A stretch of 64,000 bases of DNA, taken from Solirhodobacter olei. GTDB taxonomy: Bacteria > Pseudomonadota > Alphaproteobacteria > Rhodobacterales > Rhodobacteraceae. The stretch spans positions 62,001 through 126,000 of the forward strand of contig NZ_RRYH01000019.1 of the NCBI RefSeq assembly GCF_004010155.1. The letters are read 5' to 3'. Position 1 is the stretch's first letter; each line of letters opens with the position of its first letter. Made by a program: the position numbers and the translations under genes. The notes under the pieces are model-generated. The model saw only the letters and a list, made by a program, of their open reading frames with translations. It searched no databases and was not told where the DNA came from. Below are positions 1-7,478 of the stretch, piece after piece.

Positions 1-1056
1 CGCCGCCGAAAGCCCAGCCATGAGCCGCGGGTCCATTCGCGCGGGTGCCCAGTTGAAGCTTTGCCCGAGATCAAAACGCACCCGCCTATGAGCCTCGATC
101 GTGGCCAGGGCCTGGCGGAGCTCCCGCTCCACCCGGTTGAGCACCTCGAGAAACTCGCAGCGCACGTCGAGGGAGAATCCCAGCTCCCCTAGCACCCGGC
201 TGCCGCCGTGCTGGGTGGGATCGGATTCCACCCGCCCGAAGGTGATGGTGAGCTCACGCCCCTCGGCCTCCAGCTGGTCCCAGATTGCCTCAGTCGCGGC
301 GACGAGATCGGCGAAGCCCGTCACCGCGTCCGACCGGGAAAACCGGGGCTCCGCCCCGGAATGGGCATAGGCGCCGAAGATGCGGGCCTTCGGAAAGCGC
401 CAGCCACCGGTCATCGCGGTCACGATGCCCAAGGGTTCGCCCCGCGCCAGCAGCCGAGGACCCTGCTCGATATGAAGTTCCACGAAGCCCACGATCCGGT
501 CGGGGGCGATCTGCGCCACGCCCCGGCCCACCGCGCCGGGGTCGAAGCCCAATTCTGCCATGTGTTCGGCAAGCGTCCGCCCTGTGTCGGCTCGCCGGGC
601 ATCGAGCGCGGACACGGGCAGGCGGCCGAGCGCCGCCTCCGCCCCAGGGTAAGAGAGCGGGAACCACACCGCCTCCTCCGCCCGGGCCGCCATCACGATC
701 AGGTCGCGCTCCGTCTCCACTCCCCGCCGGGCCAGCTCCGCCATCACCCCGAGCCCTGCGACGACCCCGGCCGCGCCGTCAAAATTGCCGCCATGCGGCA
801 CCGAATCAAGATGCGAACCGATTACAAGCGCGGGCAGGCTGGGGTCGCGCCCAGGCAGAGTGAGGTAGAGGTTGCCCGCCGCATCCACTCGCGCCTTGGC
901 GCCGAGCGCCCGGCCGGTGCGGGCCGCAATGTCATGCGCCCGCTGCTCCCCAGGTCCGTAGGAGGCGCGCGTGACCCCCGGCGGGTCGAGGCTCGCCTCC
1001 CGGATCTCGTCGAGAAGCGCCGCTGCGAAGCCGGTCATCTCGGCAAGCCCCTCCAT
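1..1056 (-). CDS. N-carbamoyl-L-amino acid hydrolase / allantoate amidohydrolase family (M20), 3' end outside window
   Basis: The minus strand is open from an ATG at 1056 to the window edge (352 codons; the family is about 410 aa, so the C-terminus is missing). The product has the metal-site run GSHLDSVPHGGNFDG (about residues 80-94), then AEEAVWF and HIEQGP. These are hallmarks of the dinuclear-metal M20 amidases that hydrolyse N-carbamoyl amino acids, beta-ureidopropionate or allantoate. The ATG lies only 4 nt after the stop of the BKACE gene, with AAGGTG just before it, so it is translationally coupled as the third gene of a leftward operon. Following a hydantoinase, the likely role is hydrolysis of the carbamoyl product to an amino acid, CO2 and ammonia. 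The exact substrate cannot be read from sequence. Confidence 0.88.
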   Translation of the reverse strand, partial: MEGLAEMTGFAAALLDEIREASLDPPGVTRASYGPGEQRAHDIAARTGRALGAKARVDAAGNLYLTLPGRDPSLPALVIGSHLDSVPHGGNFDGAAGVVAGLGVMAELARRGVETERDLIVMAARAEEAVWFPLSYPGAEAALGRLPVSALDARRADTGRTLAEHMAELGFDPGAVGRGVAQIAPDRIVGFVELHIEQGPRLLARGEPLGIVTAMTGGWRFPKARIFGAYAHSGAEPRFSRSDAVTGFADLVAATEAIWDQLEAEGRELTITFGRVESDPTQHGGSRVLGELGFSLDVRCEFLEVLNRVERELRQALATIEAHRRVRFDLGQSFNWAPARMDPRLMAGLSAA

Positions 1057-1060
1057 CACC

Positions 1061-1945
1061 TTAGCCCCGCCCGAGCCCGAGCCGAGCGCGGAGCTCCCGC
1101 GCCGAGAGCGGCGCCACCCCTACGCGCGCCATCACCGCGACCGCCTCCTCCACCAGCCGGGCATTCTCGACCAGCTCGCCGTCGAGTGTGGGGTGATCCT
1201 CGATCCCGGTCCTTAGGCCGCCCCCGCGCTCCACGACCAGGGGCGCGATGGCGCGGTGCGCCGTCTCGCCCTTCGAGCTTGCGCCCCAGTCGACACCCTC
1301 GGGCATCAGGTCCAGCATCGCCGCCAGCGCCGAGGGCCGGGCAGGTGCGCCCCAGACCACGCCGAAGCCGATCGAGAAGGGGGTCCGCTCCGGCACCGCG
1401 CCCAGGGACCGCATCTCGGCCGCAAGCGCCATCTGGCCGAGGTCGAAGACCGTCAGCTCCGGCAATACCCGGGTCGGGCGCAGAAGCTCTGCGATGCGGT
1501 AGAGCATGTCGGTCGGCGACAGGTAGACCTCGCCCCCCGTCCCGTAGGAGAAGCTTCCGCAGTCGAGCCCGGTCAGATCGGCGCCCGCCGGCACCAGATG
1601 GGCGATCCGCGCTTCCGGCGGCAGGATCGCCGCGGCATCCGCCGGTGCCACCGCGGGGGCGGTCAGCGCCACCGGCAGCGTCCCGCCGCCGCCGGAGGAG
1701 AGATGCACCAGCACATCCTCGTCCACCTCGCGGATGCGCGCCACCAACTCGGCGTAAAGCGCGGGATCGTTGGAAGAGCGGCCCGTCGCCGGATCGCGCA
1801 CGTGGCAATGGACCACCGCCGCCCCGGCCCGTGCGGCAGCGCAAGCGTCGGCCGCAATTTCGGCCGGGGTGATCGCGACATGGGGCGTGGCGTCGCGCCC
1901 AATCACCGACCCGTTCACCGCGCAGGTGATCCAGCGCGCCGTCAC
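1061..1945 (-). CDS. Beta-keto acid cleavage enzyme family protein (BKACE, DUF849)
   Basis: This 294-aa protein starts with ITCAVNGS and has HCHVRDP (about residues 47-53), the HxH zinc-binding motif of the family, followed by an active-site region around VHLSSGGGG. The family member Kce condenses 3-keto-5-aminohexanoate with acetyl-CoA in lysine fermentation. Relatives act on many beta-keto acids, including dehydrocarnitine. The start ATG overlaps the stop of the hydantoinase gene by 4 nt, and the carbamoylase follows 4 nt after the stop, so the three are co-transcribed. A BKACE in a hydantoinase/carbamoylase operon suggests that the released amino acid is converted to a beta-keto acid. The substrate is not predictable. 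Confidence 0.88.
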   Translation of the reverse strand: MTARWITCAVNGSVIGRDATPHVAITPAEIAADACAAARAGAAVVHCHVRDPATGRSSNDPALYAELVARIREVDEDVLVHLSSGGGGTLPVALTAPAVAPADAAAILPPEARIAHLVPAGADLTGLDCGSFSYGTGGEVYLSPTDMLYRIAELLRPTRVLPELTVFDLGQMALAAEMRSLGAVPERTPFSIGFGVVWGAPARPSALAAMLDLMPEGVDWGASSKGETAHRAIAPLVVERGGGLRTGIEDHPTLDGELVENARLVEEAVAVMARVGVAPLSARELRARLGLGRG

Positions 1946-3330
1946 GCTGGCCGCCCGCGCCGGAGAAGCGCTCCATGCCCCACTGCGCCAGGCTCAATTC
2001 GCCCGGTCCGTGCAACGATCCGCCCGCGGCTTATGGTCAGGACCGGCCGCCCAACCAACTCCATCCCCTCCCAGGGGGTGAAATCAACGTTGCTCAACAT
2101 ATCCTCCTGCCGAACCACCCAGCGCGCTTCCGGGTTCCAGAGCACCAGATCAGCATCTGCGCCTACCGCCAGCACGCCCTTCCGTCCGGCCAGGCCGAAG
2201 AGCGCTGCCGGCGCTCCGGCCGTCAGTTCCACGAACCGGTGGAGGCTGATCCGACCGGCCACGACGCCTTCCGAGAAAAGGATTGGCAGCAACGTCTGCA
2301 ACCCCGGCATTCCGCCGGAAAAGGCGCTATAGGGACCCACGCCTTTTTCCTGTGCGCGGGCGATTTGGGCGAGCCGGTTCTGCGGCGAGTGGTCGGAGGA
2401 CCAGATGGTGAGCCTGCCATCTGCAAGCGCCCGCCACAGCGCTGCCTGATCGACCTTCGTCCTGAGCGCGGGGGAGACGAGGAATTTCGCCCCCTCGAAG
2501 TCCGGTCGGTCCAGGTCGGCAGCGGTGAAGGTGAGGTAATGCGGGCAGGTCTCGCCCGAGACGCCCGCGCCTTCCAGCGCCGCTACTGAATCCGCGCCGC
2601 TGACGTGGAAAATGTGGACCCGCGCGCCGGTCGCCCCGGCATAGGTGCCGATGCGGCGGATCATCTCCGCCTCGACCGCGATCGGGCGCCCGGCCGCCTG
2701 CGCGGGCAGCCCGTTCCGTCCGGCCGCCGCCTCCCGCGCTCTGAAGAAGCTGATCAGCGCATCGTCCTCGGCATGGACGAGGCAGAGGAGCCCGTACCGC
2801 GCCGCCGCCGCCATGATTGCGAGGACGGCGGCATCGTCGAGGGCGTAGCCCTCGTAGGTGGTGAATAGCTTCAGCGAAGTGAAGCCACGTTCGGCCAGCC
2901 GCGGCAGGCCGTCGGCCAGAAAGCCCGGATCGGCCCGGCCGAGCTGGAGGTGGACGCCGTAGTCGATCACCGCCTGACCTTCTGCGGAGGCGAGATATTC
3001 GCCGAGCACCGTCTCGGGGTCCTCCGCCGCGCCACACATGGAATGCGAGAGCACTGTGGTCACTCCGCCGGCAGCCGCGGCGCTGGTTGCGGAGGTGAAA
3101 TTGTCGGGACTGGGGATCTCCCCCGCAATGGCACGTTGGGCGATGTGGCAATGGCTATCGATCCCGCCTGGCAGGAGCAGAAGACCGCGGCCATCAATCT
3201 CTTCCCGCCCGGCCGGGAGATCCCGGCCGATCGCTGCGATCCGGCCGTCGGAGACTGCCAGATCGTCGGCGGTCTCGCCCTCCGGCGTCACTATCCGCGC
3301 GGACCTGATGACCAGATCGGCCGCGATCAT
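1942..3330 (-). CDS. Dihydropyrimidinase / D-hydantoinase family cyclic amidase
   Basis: A cyclic amidohydrolase of 462 aa. Visible metal ligands of the superfamily are DSHCHIAQ (HxH), the Lys of SLKLFTTYEG that is carbamylated in dihydropyrimidinases, LVHAED, IFHVSG and the SSDHSP aspartate. The enzyme opens hydantoin or dihydropyrimidine rings to N-carbamoyl amino acids. An in-frame ATG exists at 3351, but the ATG at 3330 is preceded by AAAGGAGAGGGCG, a strong ribosome site, so that start is chosen. It is first in the leftward hydantoinase-BKACE-carbamoylase operon and divergent from the PuuE-like gene at 3484. The substrate could be a 5-substituted hydantoin, a pyrimidine, or an N-methylhydantoin that would link to the sarcosine oxidase nearby; the last idea is inference. 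Confidence 0.9.
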   Translation of the reverse strand: MIAADLVIRSARIVTPEGETADDLAVSDGRIAAIGRDLPAGREEIDGRGLLLLPGGIDSHCHIAQRAIAGEIPSPDNFTSATSAAAAGGVTTVLSHSMCGAAEDPETVLGEYLASAEGQAVIDYGVHLQLGRADPGFLADGLPRLAERGFTSLKLFTTYEGYALDDAAVLAIMAAAARYGLLCLVHAEDDALISFFRAREAAAGRNGLPAQAAGRPIAVEAEMIRRIGTYAGATGARVHIFHVSGADSVAALEGAGVSGETCPHYLTFTAADLDRPDFEGAKFLVSPALRTKVDQAALWRALADGRLTIWSSDHSPQNRLAQIARAQEKGVGPYSAFSGGMPGLQTLLPILFSEGVVAGRISLHRFVELTAGAPAALFGLAGRKGVLAVGADADLVLWNPEARWVVRQEDMLSNVDFTPWEGMELVGRPVLTISRGRIVARTGRIEPGAVGHGALLRRGRPA

Positions 3331-3483
3331 CGCCCTCTCCTTTGCCTTCACAGGGGCACTTTAGCCCTCGCTCCGGCATGGGCTCGCATGATTATTTCCG
3401 CCTCATCGGTCCGGGAAAATTGGGCCTGCACCGCCGGACGTTTTCGCTAGATTTGCTGCATCTTGAACCGACCCGAGGCCGCG

Positions 3484-4431
3484 ATGAATACCTTCTCCTA
3501 TTCCGCCCCGCCGCAGAGCCAGCGCGATTTCATCGGCTACGGCCGCCATCCGCCCAGGATCGACTGGCCAGGCGGGGCGAAGCTCGTCCTGAACCCGGTG
3601 ATTGTCTATGAGGAGGGGTCGGAATATTCGCTCACCGAGGGGCATGGGCGTAACGAGGGCTGGGGCGAGTATAACACCCAAGTGGGCCCCAATCTGCGCG
3701 ACCTTGGGACCGAGACCCACTTCGAATTCGGCTCGCGCGTTGGCATTTGGCGCCTCGCGCGGATGCTGGAGGAACTTGGGCTGCAGGCCACCGTCTCTGC
3801 CACCGCAGTGGCGCTCGACCGCAACCGCGAAGTTGCGGCCTGGATGATCGAGGCGGGGCACGACCTTCTAGGGCATGGCTGGCGCTGGTTCGAGGCTTGG
3901 GACCAGAGCCGCGAGGAAGAACGCGAGCATCTTCTGAAGGCCGTGGCGCTTTACCGGGAGGTTCTCGGCCATCGCCCGATCGGCTGGAACCAACGCTCCT
4001 TCCCCTCCGTCAACACCTTCGATCTTCTGGTTGAGGAGGGCGGTTTTCTATATACCTCCGACCCCTGCAACGACGAGATCCCATATTTCACCCGGAGCTC
4101 CCGCGGCCGGATGCTGGTCGTGCCCTATTCCAAGACCTTCAACGACAGTCGTTTTCTGGTCTCGCCAGGCTATTCCAACCCTGGCGATTTTGCTGCAGAT
4201 GCCATCGCTGGGATCGATTACCTGCTTGCCGAAGCCGATCGGATTGGCGGCCGGATGATGACCGTCGCCGTCCATGCCCGCTGGACCGGCCAGCCGAACC
4301 GCGCCTCGGGGCTGCGGCGGATCCTGGAACATGCGCTCGCCACGCCCGGGGTGGCGATCATGCGGCGCGACGACATTGCCCGGCATGTCCTTGAGCATTG
4401 CGCCGATCTGCCGACGCTGCCGCGGGCGTAG
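3484..4431 (+). CDS. PuuE-like polysaccharide deacetylase family protein (allantoinase type)
   Basis: This 315-aa carbohydrate esterase 4 fold protein shows the order typical of cofactor-free allantoinase PuuE: VNPVIVYEEGSEYS, GHGRNEGWGEY, HDLLGHGWRWFEAW, GWNQRSFPS and a late TVAVHARWTGQP. PuuE opens allantoin to allantoate; relatives are annotated as chitin or polysaccharide deacetylases. A TTG at 3463 could extend it, but the ATG at 3484 follows GAGGCCGCG and matches the usual family start. It is transcribed away from the hydantoinase operon and converges on the binding-protein gene. Its presence next to a hydantoinase and an M20 amidase fits ureide or cyclic-amide catabolism, possibly ring opening of a related compound rather than allantoin. 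Confidence 0.82.
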   Translation: MNTFSYSAPPQSQRDFIGYGRHPPRIDWPGGAKLVLNPVIVYEEGSEYSLTEGHGRNEGWGEYNTQVGPNLRDLGTETHFEFGSRVGIWRLARMLEELGLQATVSATAVALDRNREVAAWMIEAGHDLLGHGWRWFEAWDQSREEEREHLLKAVALYREVLGHRPIGWNQRSFPSVNTFDLLVEEGGFLYTSDPCNDEIPYFTRSSRGRMLVVPYSKTFNDSRFLVSPGYSNPGDFAADAIAGIDYLLAEADRIGGRMMTVAVHARWTGQPNRASGLRRILEHALATPGVAIMRRDDIARHVLEHCADLPTLPRA

Positions 4432-4464
4432 CCATAGCTGCGCGGGATATTTCGCACAAAAGGA

Positions 4465-4486
4465 GAGGGGGGACGGATCCCCCCTC
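4465..4486. terminator. Stem-loop terminator between convergent genes
   Basis: Perfect 9-bp arms GAGGGGGGA and TCCCCCCTC enclose a CGGA loop. It lies between the stop of the PuuE-like gene (4431) and the stop of the binding-protein gene (4516), which converge. On the minus strand the stem is followed by TCCTTTTG, so it probably ends the binding-protein transcript. It may serve both directions. Confidence 0.6.
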
Positions 4487-4515
4487 GACGTGGCCGAGCA
4501 TCGTTCAGAGAGCCT

Positions 4516-6183
4516 TCAGGCCTCCATCCACCATTTGTACATGTGGAACTCGAACATCGGGTGAATCTCGGTGCCGTGTACCGTTTTGCGGGCACTGTTG
4601 TAGAGCGTCCGCCAGTAGGGGATGATGGTCACGGCCTTTTCGACCATAATCTCCTCTAGCCGTTTCATGACCACCCGGCGCTTGTCGGCATCGGCGATGG
4701 ATATCGCCTTTTCCAGAAGCTGGTCGAACTCGGGATCGGAGAAATGCGTCTCGTTCCAGGGCACGCCGGTCTTATAGGCGAGGATCATCACCTGGATGGC
4801 AAGCGGGCGGGGGCCCCATTCGGTTGCGGAGAACGGGTATTTCGTCCAGTCGTTCCAGTAAGTTGAGCCGGGCAGGATCGTCCGCTTGATCTTGATCCCG
4901 GCATCTCGGATCTGCGACGCCACCGCGTCGCAAGTGGCCGCCTGCCAGTTGGTGTCGACCGAGATCAGCTCAAACTCGTGGTCGAGCATCCCGGCCTTCT
5001 CGATCAGCGCCTTGGCTTGTTTCGGGTCGGGCTTCACCGGAGGCAATGGCGCATAGGCAGGCTGGATCGGCGCGGCGTGGAAATTCTCCGCCACCTTGCC
5101 GTGGCCGGAGAAGCCGAGGCTCAGCACGACGCTGTTGTCTACGGCAAGCTCCATCGCCTTGCGCACGTTGACGTCCTTGAACTCGGGCGAGTCCTGGTTG
5201 AAGCGCACGGTGATTGTTGACGCGGTGACAACATGAGCCTCGTTCCAGTCGGGCAGGCTGCCGAACATCTTCACGTAGTCGCCGACCGTCTGGTAGGTCA
5301 TGTCGATCTCGTCGGATTCCGCCGCCGCTATATAGGCCGCGGAATCGGTGCCCAGATCAATGAACTGGATCTCGTCGAGCCAAGGGCCGCCCCAGCCTTC
5401 GGTATCGGTGCCCCACCATTTGTGCTTGGTGTTCTTGGTGAGCACCTGCTTCACGCCGACCTGGTTGGTTGTGGGCAGGAAAGGGCCTGTACCGATTGGA
5501 TTAACCGAAGGGTCGCCGCCCGTGTAGCTCGGGTGCACCAGCGCTGCCGGGTAGTCAGAGAAGCCGGGGATGATGGTGATGTCAGAATACCTCGGCTTCA
5601 GAATGACGGTGTGGTCGTCCACCACCTGCATCGCCGCCGGGTCGAGCTTCTTGGTTTTCTCATCGATGAGGCTGAGAAGGCGGGTCGCCATCGAATTGCC
5701 GGCCACGGCGCTGTCGCACCAGCGCTCGATATTGAAGGCCACATCTTTCGACGTGAAGGGATCGCCGTTATTCCAGGTCACGCCCTTTCGCAGGTGAAGG
5801 GTGATCTGCGTTGCGTCGCTGTTCACGTCCCAGCTTTCGAGGAGCATCCCGCGCATCGAGCCGTCACGGTTGTATTCTACGAGATATTCGAGCCACCCGC
5901 GGCCAAAGTTGGCAATCTGAGACCAGTCCCAGGTGCGCGGATCTTTCAGTGCCCGGGTCTCCATCTCGACACGGAGCGTGCCGCCCGCCTTGGGAGTCGC
6001 TGCCGCCGCTGCCGCCTTAGGGGCGTCCAGCCCGATCATCGCATAGGCTGCCGCCGCAGAGATGCCGAGCGCGGAGGCCCTGGTCAGGAACTCGCGGCGG
6101 CTAATCTCGCCGGCCTCATGCTCCTTGGCGTAGACCTGCACCGCGGGGTGAAGGCCGGATGTGGCTTTGTTCTCGTCGTCCAT
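4516..6183 (-). CDS. ABC transporter substrate-binding protein, family 5 (peptide/opine type), Tat-exported
   Basis: A 555-aa periplasmic binding protein of the SBP_bac_5 type, which bind di- and oligopeptides, opines, nickel or modified amino acids. A twin-arginine motif SRREFLT (RR at residues 29-30) is followed by an Ala-rich hydrophobic segment, so export by Tat as a folded protein is likely. The mature part has GGTLRVEMET, MRGMLLESWDVN and WNNGDPFTSKDVAFN, all family signatures. The frame is open further upstream, but the ATG at 6183 has GGGAG 10 nt before it and places the Tat signal correctly. No permease or ATPase gene adjoins it, so it must work with components elsewhere. Its position suggests that it collects the substrate of the surrounding catabolic operons. 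Confidence 0.9.
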   Translation of the reverse strand: MDDENKATSGLHPAVQVYAKEHEAGEISRREFLTRASALGISAAAAYAMIGLDAPKAAAAAATPKAGGTLRVEMETRALKDPRTWDWSQIANFGRGWLEYLVEYNRDGSMRGMLLESWDVNSDATQITLHLRKGVTWNNGDPFTSKDVAFNIERWCDSAVAGNSMATRLLSLIDEKTKKLDPAAMQVVDDHTVILKPRYSDITIIPGFSDYPAALVHPSYTGGDPSVNPIGTGPFLPTTNQVGVKQVLTKNTKHKWWGTDTEGWGGPWLDEIQFIDLGTDSAAYIAAAESDEIDMTYQTVGDYVKMFGSLPDWNEAHVVTASTITVRFNQDSPEFKDVNVRKAMELAVDNSVVLSLGFSGHGKVAENFHAAPIQPAYAPLPPVKPDPKQAKALIEKAGMLDHEFELISVDTNWQAATCDAVASQIRDAGIKIKRTILPGSTYWNDWTKYPFSATEWGPRPLAIQVMILAYKTGVPWNETHFSDPEFDQLLEKAISIADADKRRVVMKRLEEIMVEKAVTIIPYWRTLYNSARKTVHGTEIHPMFEFHMYKWWMEA

Positions 6184-6434
6184 GAGTCGCAGTCTCCCTG
6201 GTGGTTTTTTTGTCTGGGGTGCGTCATGCCGCACCGAACCGGGGCGCCACGCGCGGAGCCACGCTAACCGGCTGAATAGACCGGAGATTTTCATAATGGT
6301 ACTGAGTCCCTCAGCTCCGCACACGCGATTACTTCGGCGCCTTTCCCCAAGGAAAACATGGTCATGGCAGCCCGGATTCCACTTGCTTCGGGGACGGGGG
6401 CGGCAATGCTTAGGGTGTGGAGCGGAGGGGTTTT

Positions 6435-7457
6435 ATGCATCTTCTCGTCACCGGCGGCACGGGGTTCGTGATGGCCCATGTCGTGCGCCAGCACCTGCTG
6501 GCTGATCCCGAGGCTCGGGCGACCATTGTCGATATCGCAGCGCTCGACGGGCCCGCCCGACGCTTCTTCGCCGGCCTCGAGGGGCGGATGCGGGTCGTGG
6601 TGACGGATCTCAACGACCCGTCGACCTACGCGACGCTGCCGGGTGACGCTGATGCCGTCGTCCATGGCGCGGCGATGACCCCACATCGTTACACTGCGCC
6701 CGATGGAGCCGAGCACTGGCCGGAGCGGGACGCACCACTACGCATTGTCGAGACCAATATCATGGCCACGGCGCGGCTGCTCGACTGGTGGCGGGGCCAG
6801 CCTGGGGGCGGGCGGTTCGTCTATCTCTCCTCCGGCTCGGTTTATGCTCCAGAGGTGCCGGGCGTGGAGTTCGTCGGCGAGGACGATCATGTCCGCCCCG
6901 ACGCACTCTACGACATCACGAAATACACCGGCGAGCGGCTGACCCGTCGGTTTGGCGCGCTTTACGGGCGGCCCATGGTCTCGGTGCGGCTGTCGAGCGT
7001 CTTCGGCGCGATGGACCGCGCGACCGGGGCACGGCATGTCCGCTGCATCCCGCAGCGCCTGGCCATGAACGCACTGGCCGGCCGGCCGAGTCGCGTCGTT
7101 TCGGCCGAAGCGACGGGCGACTACGTCTCTGTCACCGATGTGGCCCGGGCAATACGCCTCCTCATCGCCGCGCCGGAGGGCACGCTTGCGCATTCAGTCT
7201 ACAACATCGCCGACGCCAAACTGACGACCATCAGCGAACTGCAGGCGCTTCTCGCTCCGCTAACGGGCGGGTGTCCGGTCGAGGTGGTGGCGGAGGCCGA
7301 GGCCGAGATCACCCAGCCCGCCTCGCTCCGAACCGGCAAATACGCCGCCTACGACACCGCGCGCCTGGCTGCCGATACCGGCTGGTCGCCGCGTCCGATG
7401 GCCGAGACGCTCGCGGAATACGTGGACTGGCTGAAGGCGGAGGCCGCCGCGGGGTAG
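6435..7457 (+). CDS. NAD-dependent epimerase/dehydratase (extended SDR)
   Basis: This 340-aa extended short-chain dehydrogenase has an N-terminal Rossmann motif GGTGFV (about residues 7-12), VYLSSGSVY for the catalytic Ser region, and YDITKYTGE giving the Tyr-x3-Lys pair. Such enzymes oxidise or epimerise sugars or other hydroxyl substrates with NAD(P). A GTG at 6417 is possible, but the ATG at 6435 follows GGAGGGG at ideal spacing. It converges on the dimethylglycine dehydrogenase-like gene and is divergent from the binding-protein gene. The sequence does not reveal the substrate. Confidence 0.8.
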   Translation: MHLLVTGGTGFVMAHVVRQHLLADPEARATIVDIAALDGPARRFFAGLEGRMRVVVTDLNDPSTYATLPGDADAVVHGAAMTPHRYTAPDGAEHWPERDAPLRIVETNIMATARLLDWWRGQPGGGRFVYLSSGSVYAPEVPGVEFVGEDDHVRPDALYDITKYTGERLTRRFGALYGRPMVSVRLSSVFGAMDRATGARHVRCIPQRLAMNALAGRPSRVVSAEATGDYVSVTDVARAIRLLIAAPEGTLAHSVYNIADAKLTTISELQALLAPLTGGCPVEVVAEAEAEITQPASLRTGKYAAYDTARLAADTGWSPRPMAETLAEYVDWLKAEAAAG

Positions 7458-7478
7458 GGCTGGCGCTTCTCCCGGCCC

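Noticed and set aside
208-1872. A 554-codon plus-strand frame over the carbamoylase and BKACE genes
   Set aside because: The translation is Arg/Pro low complexity with no fold signature, while both minus-strand genes show conserved catalytic motifs.
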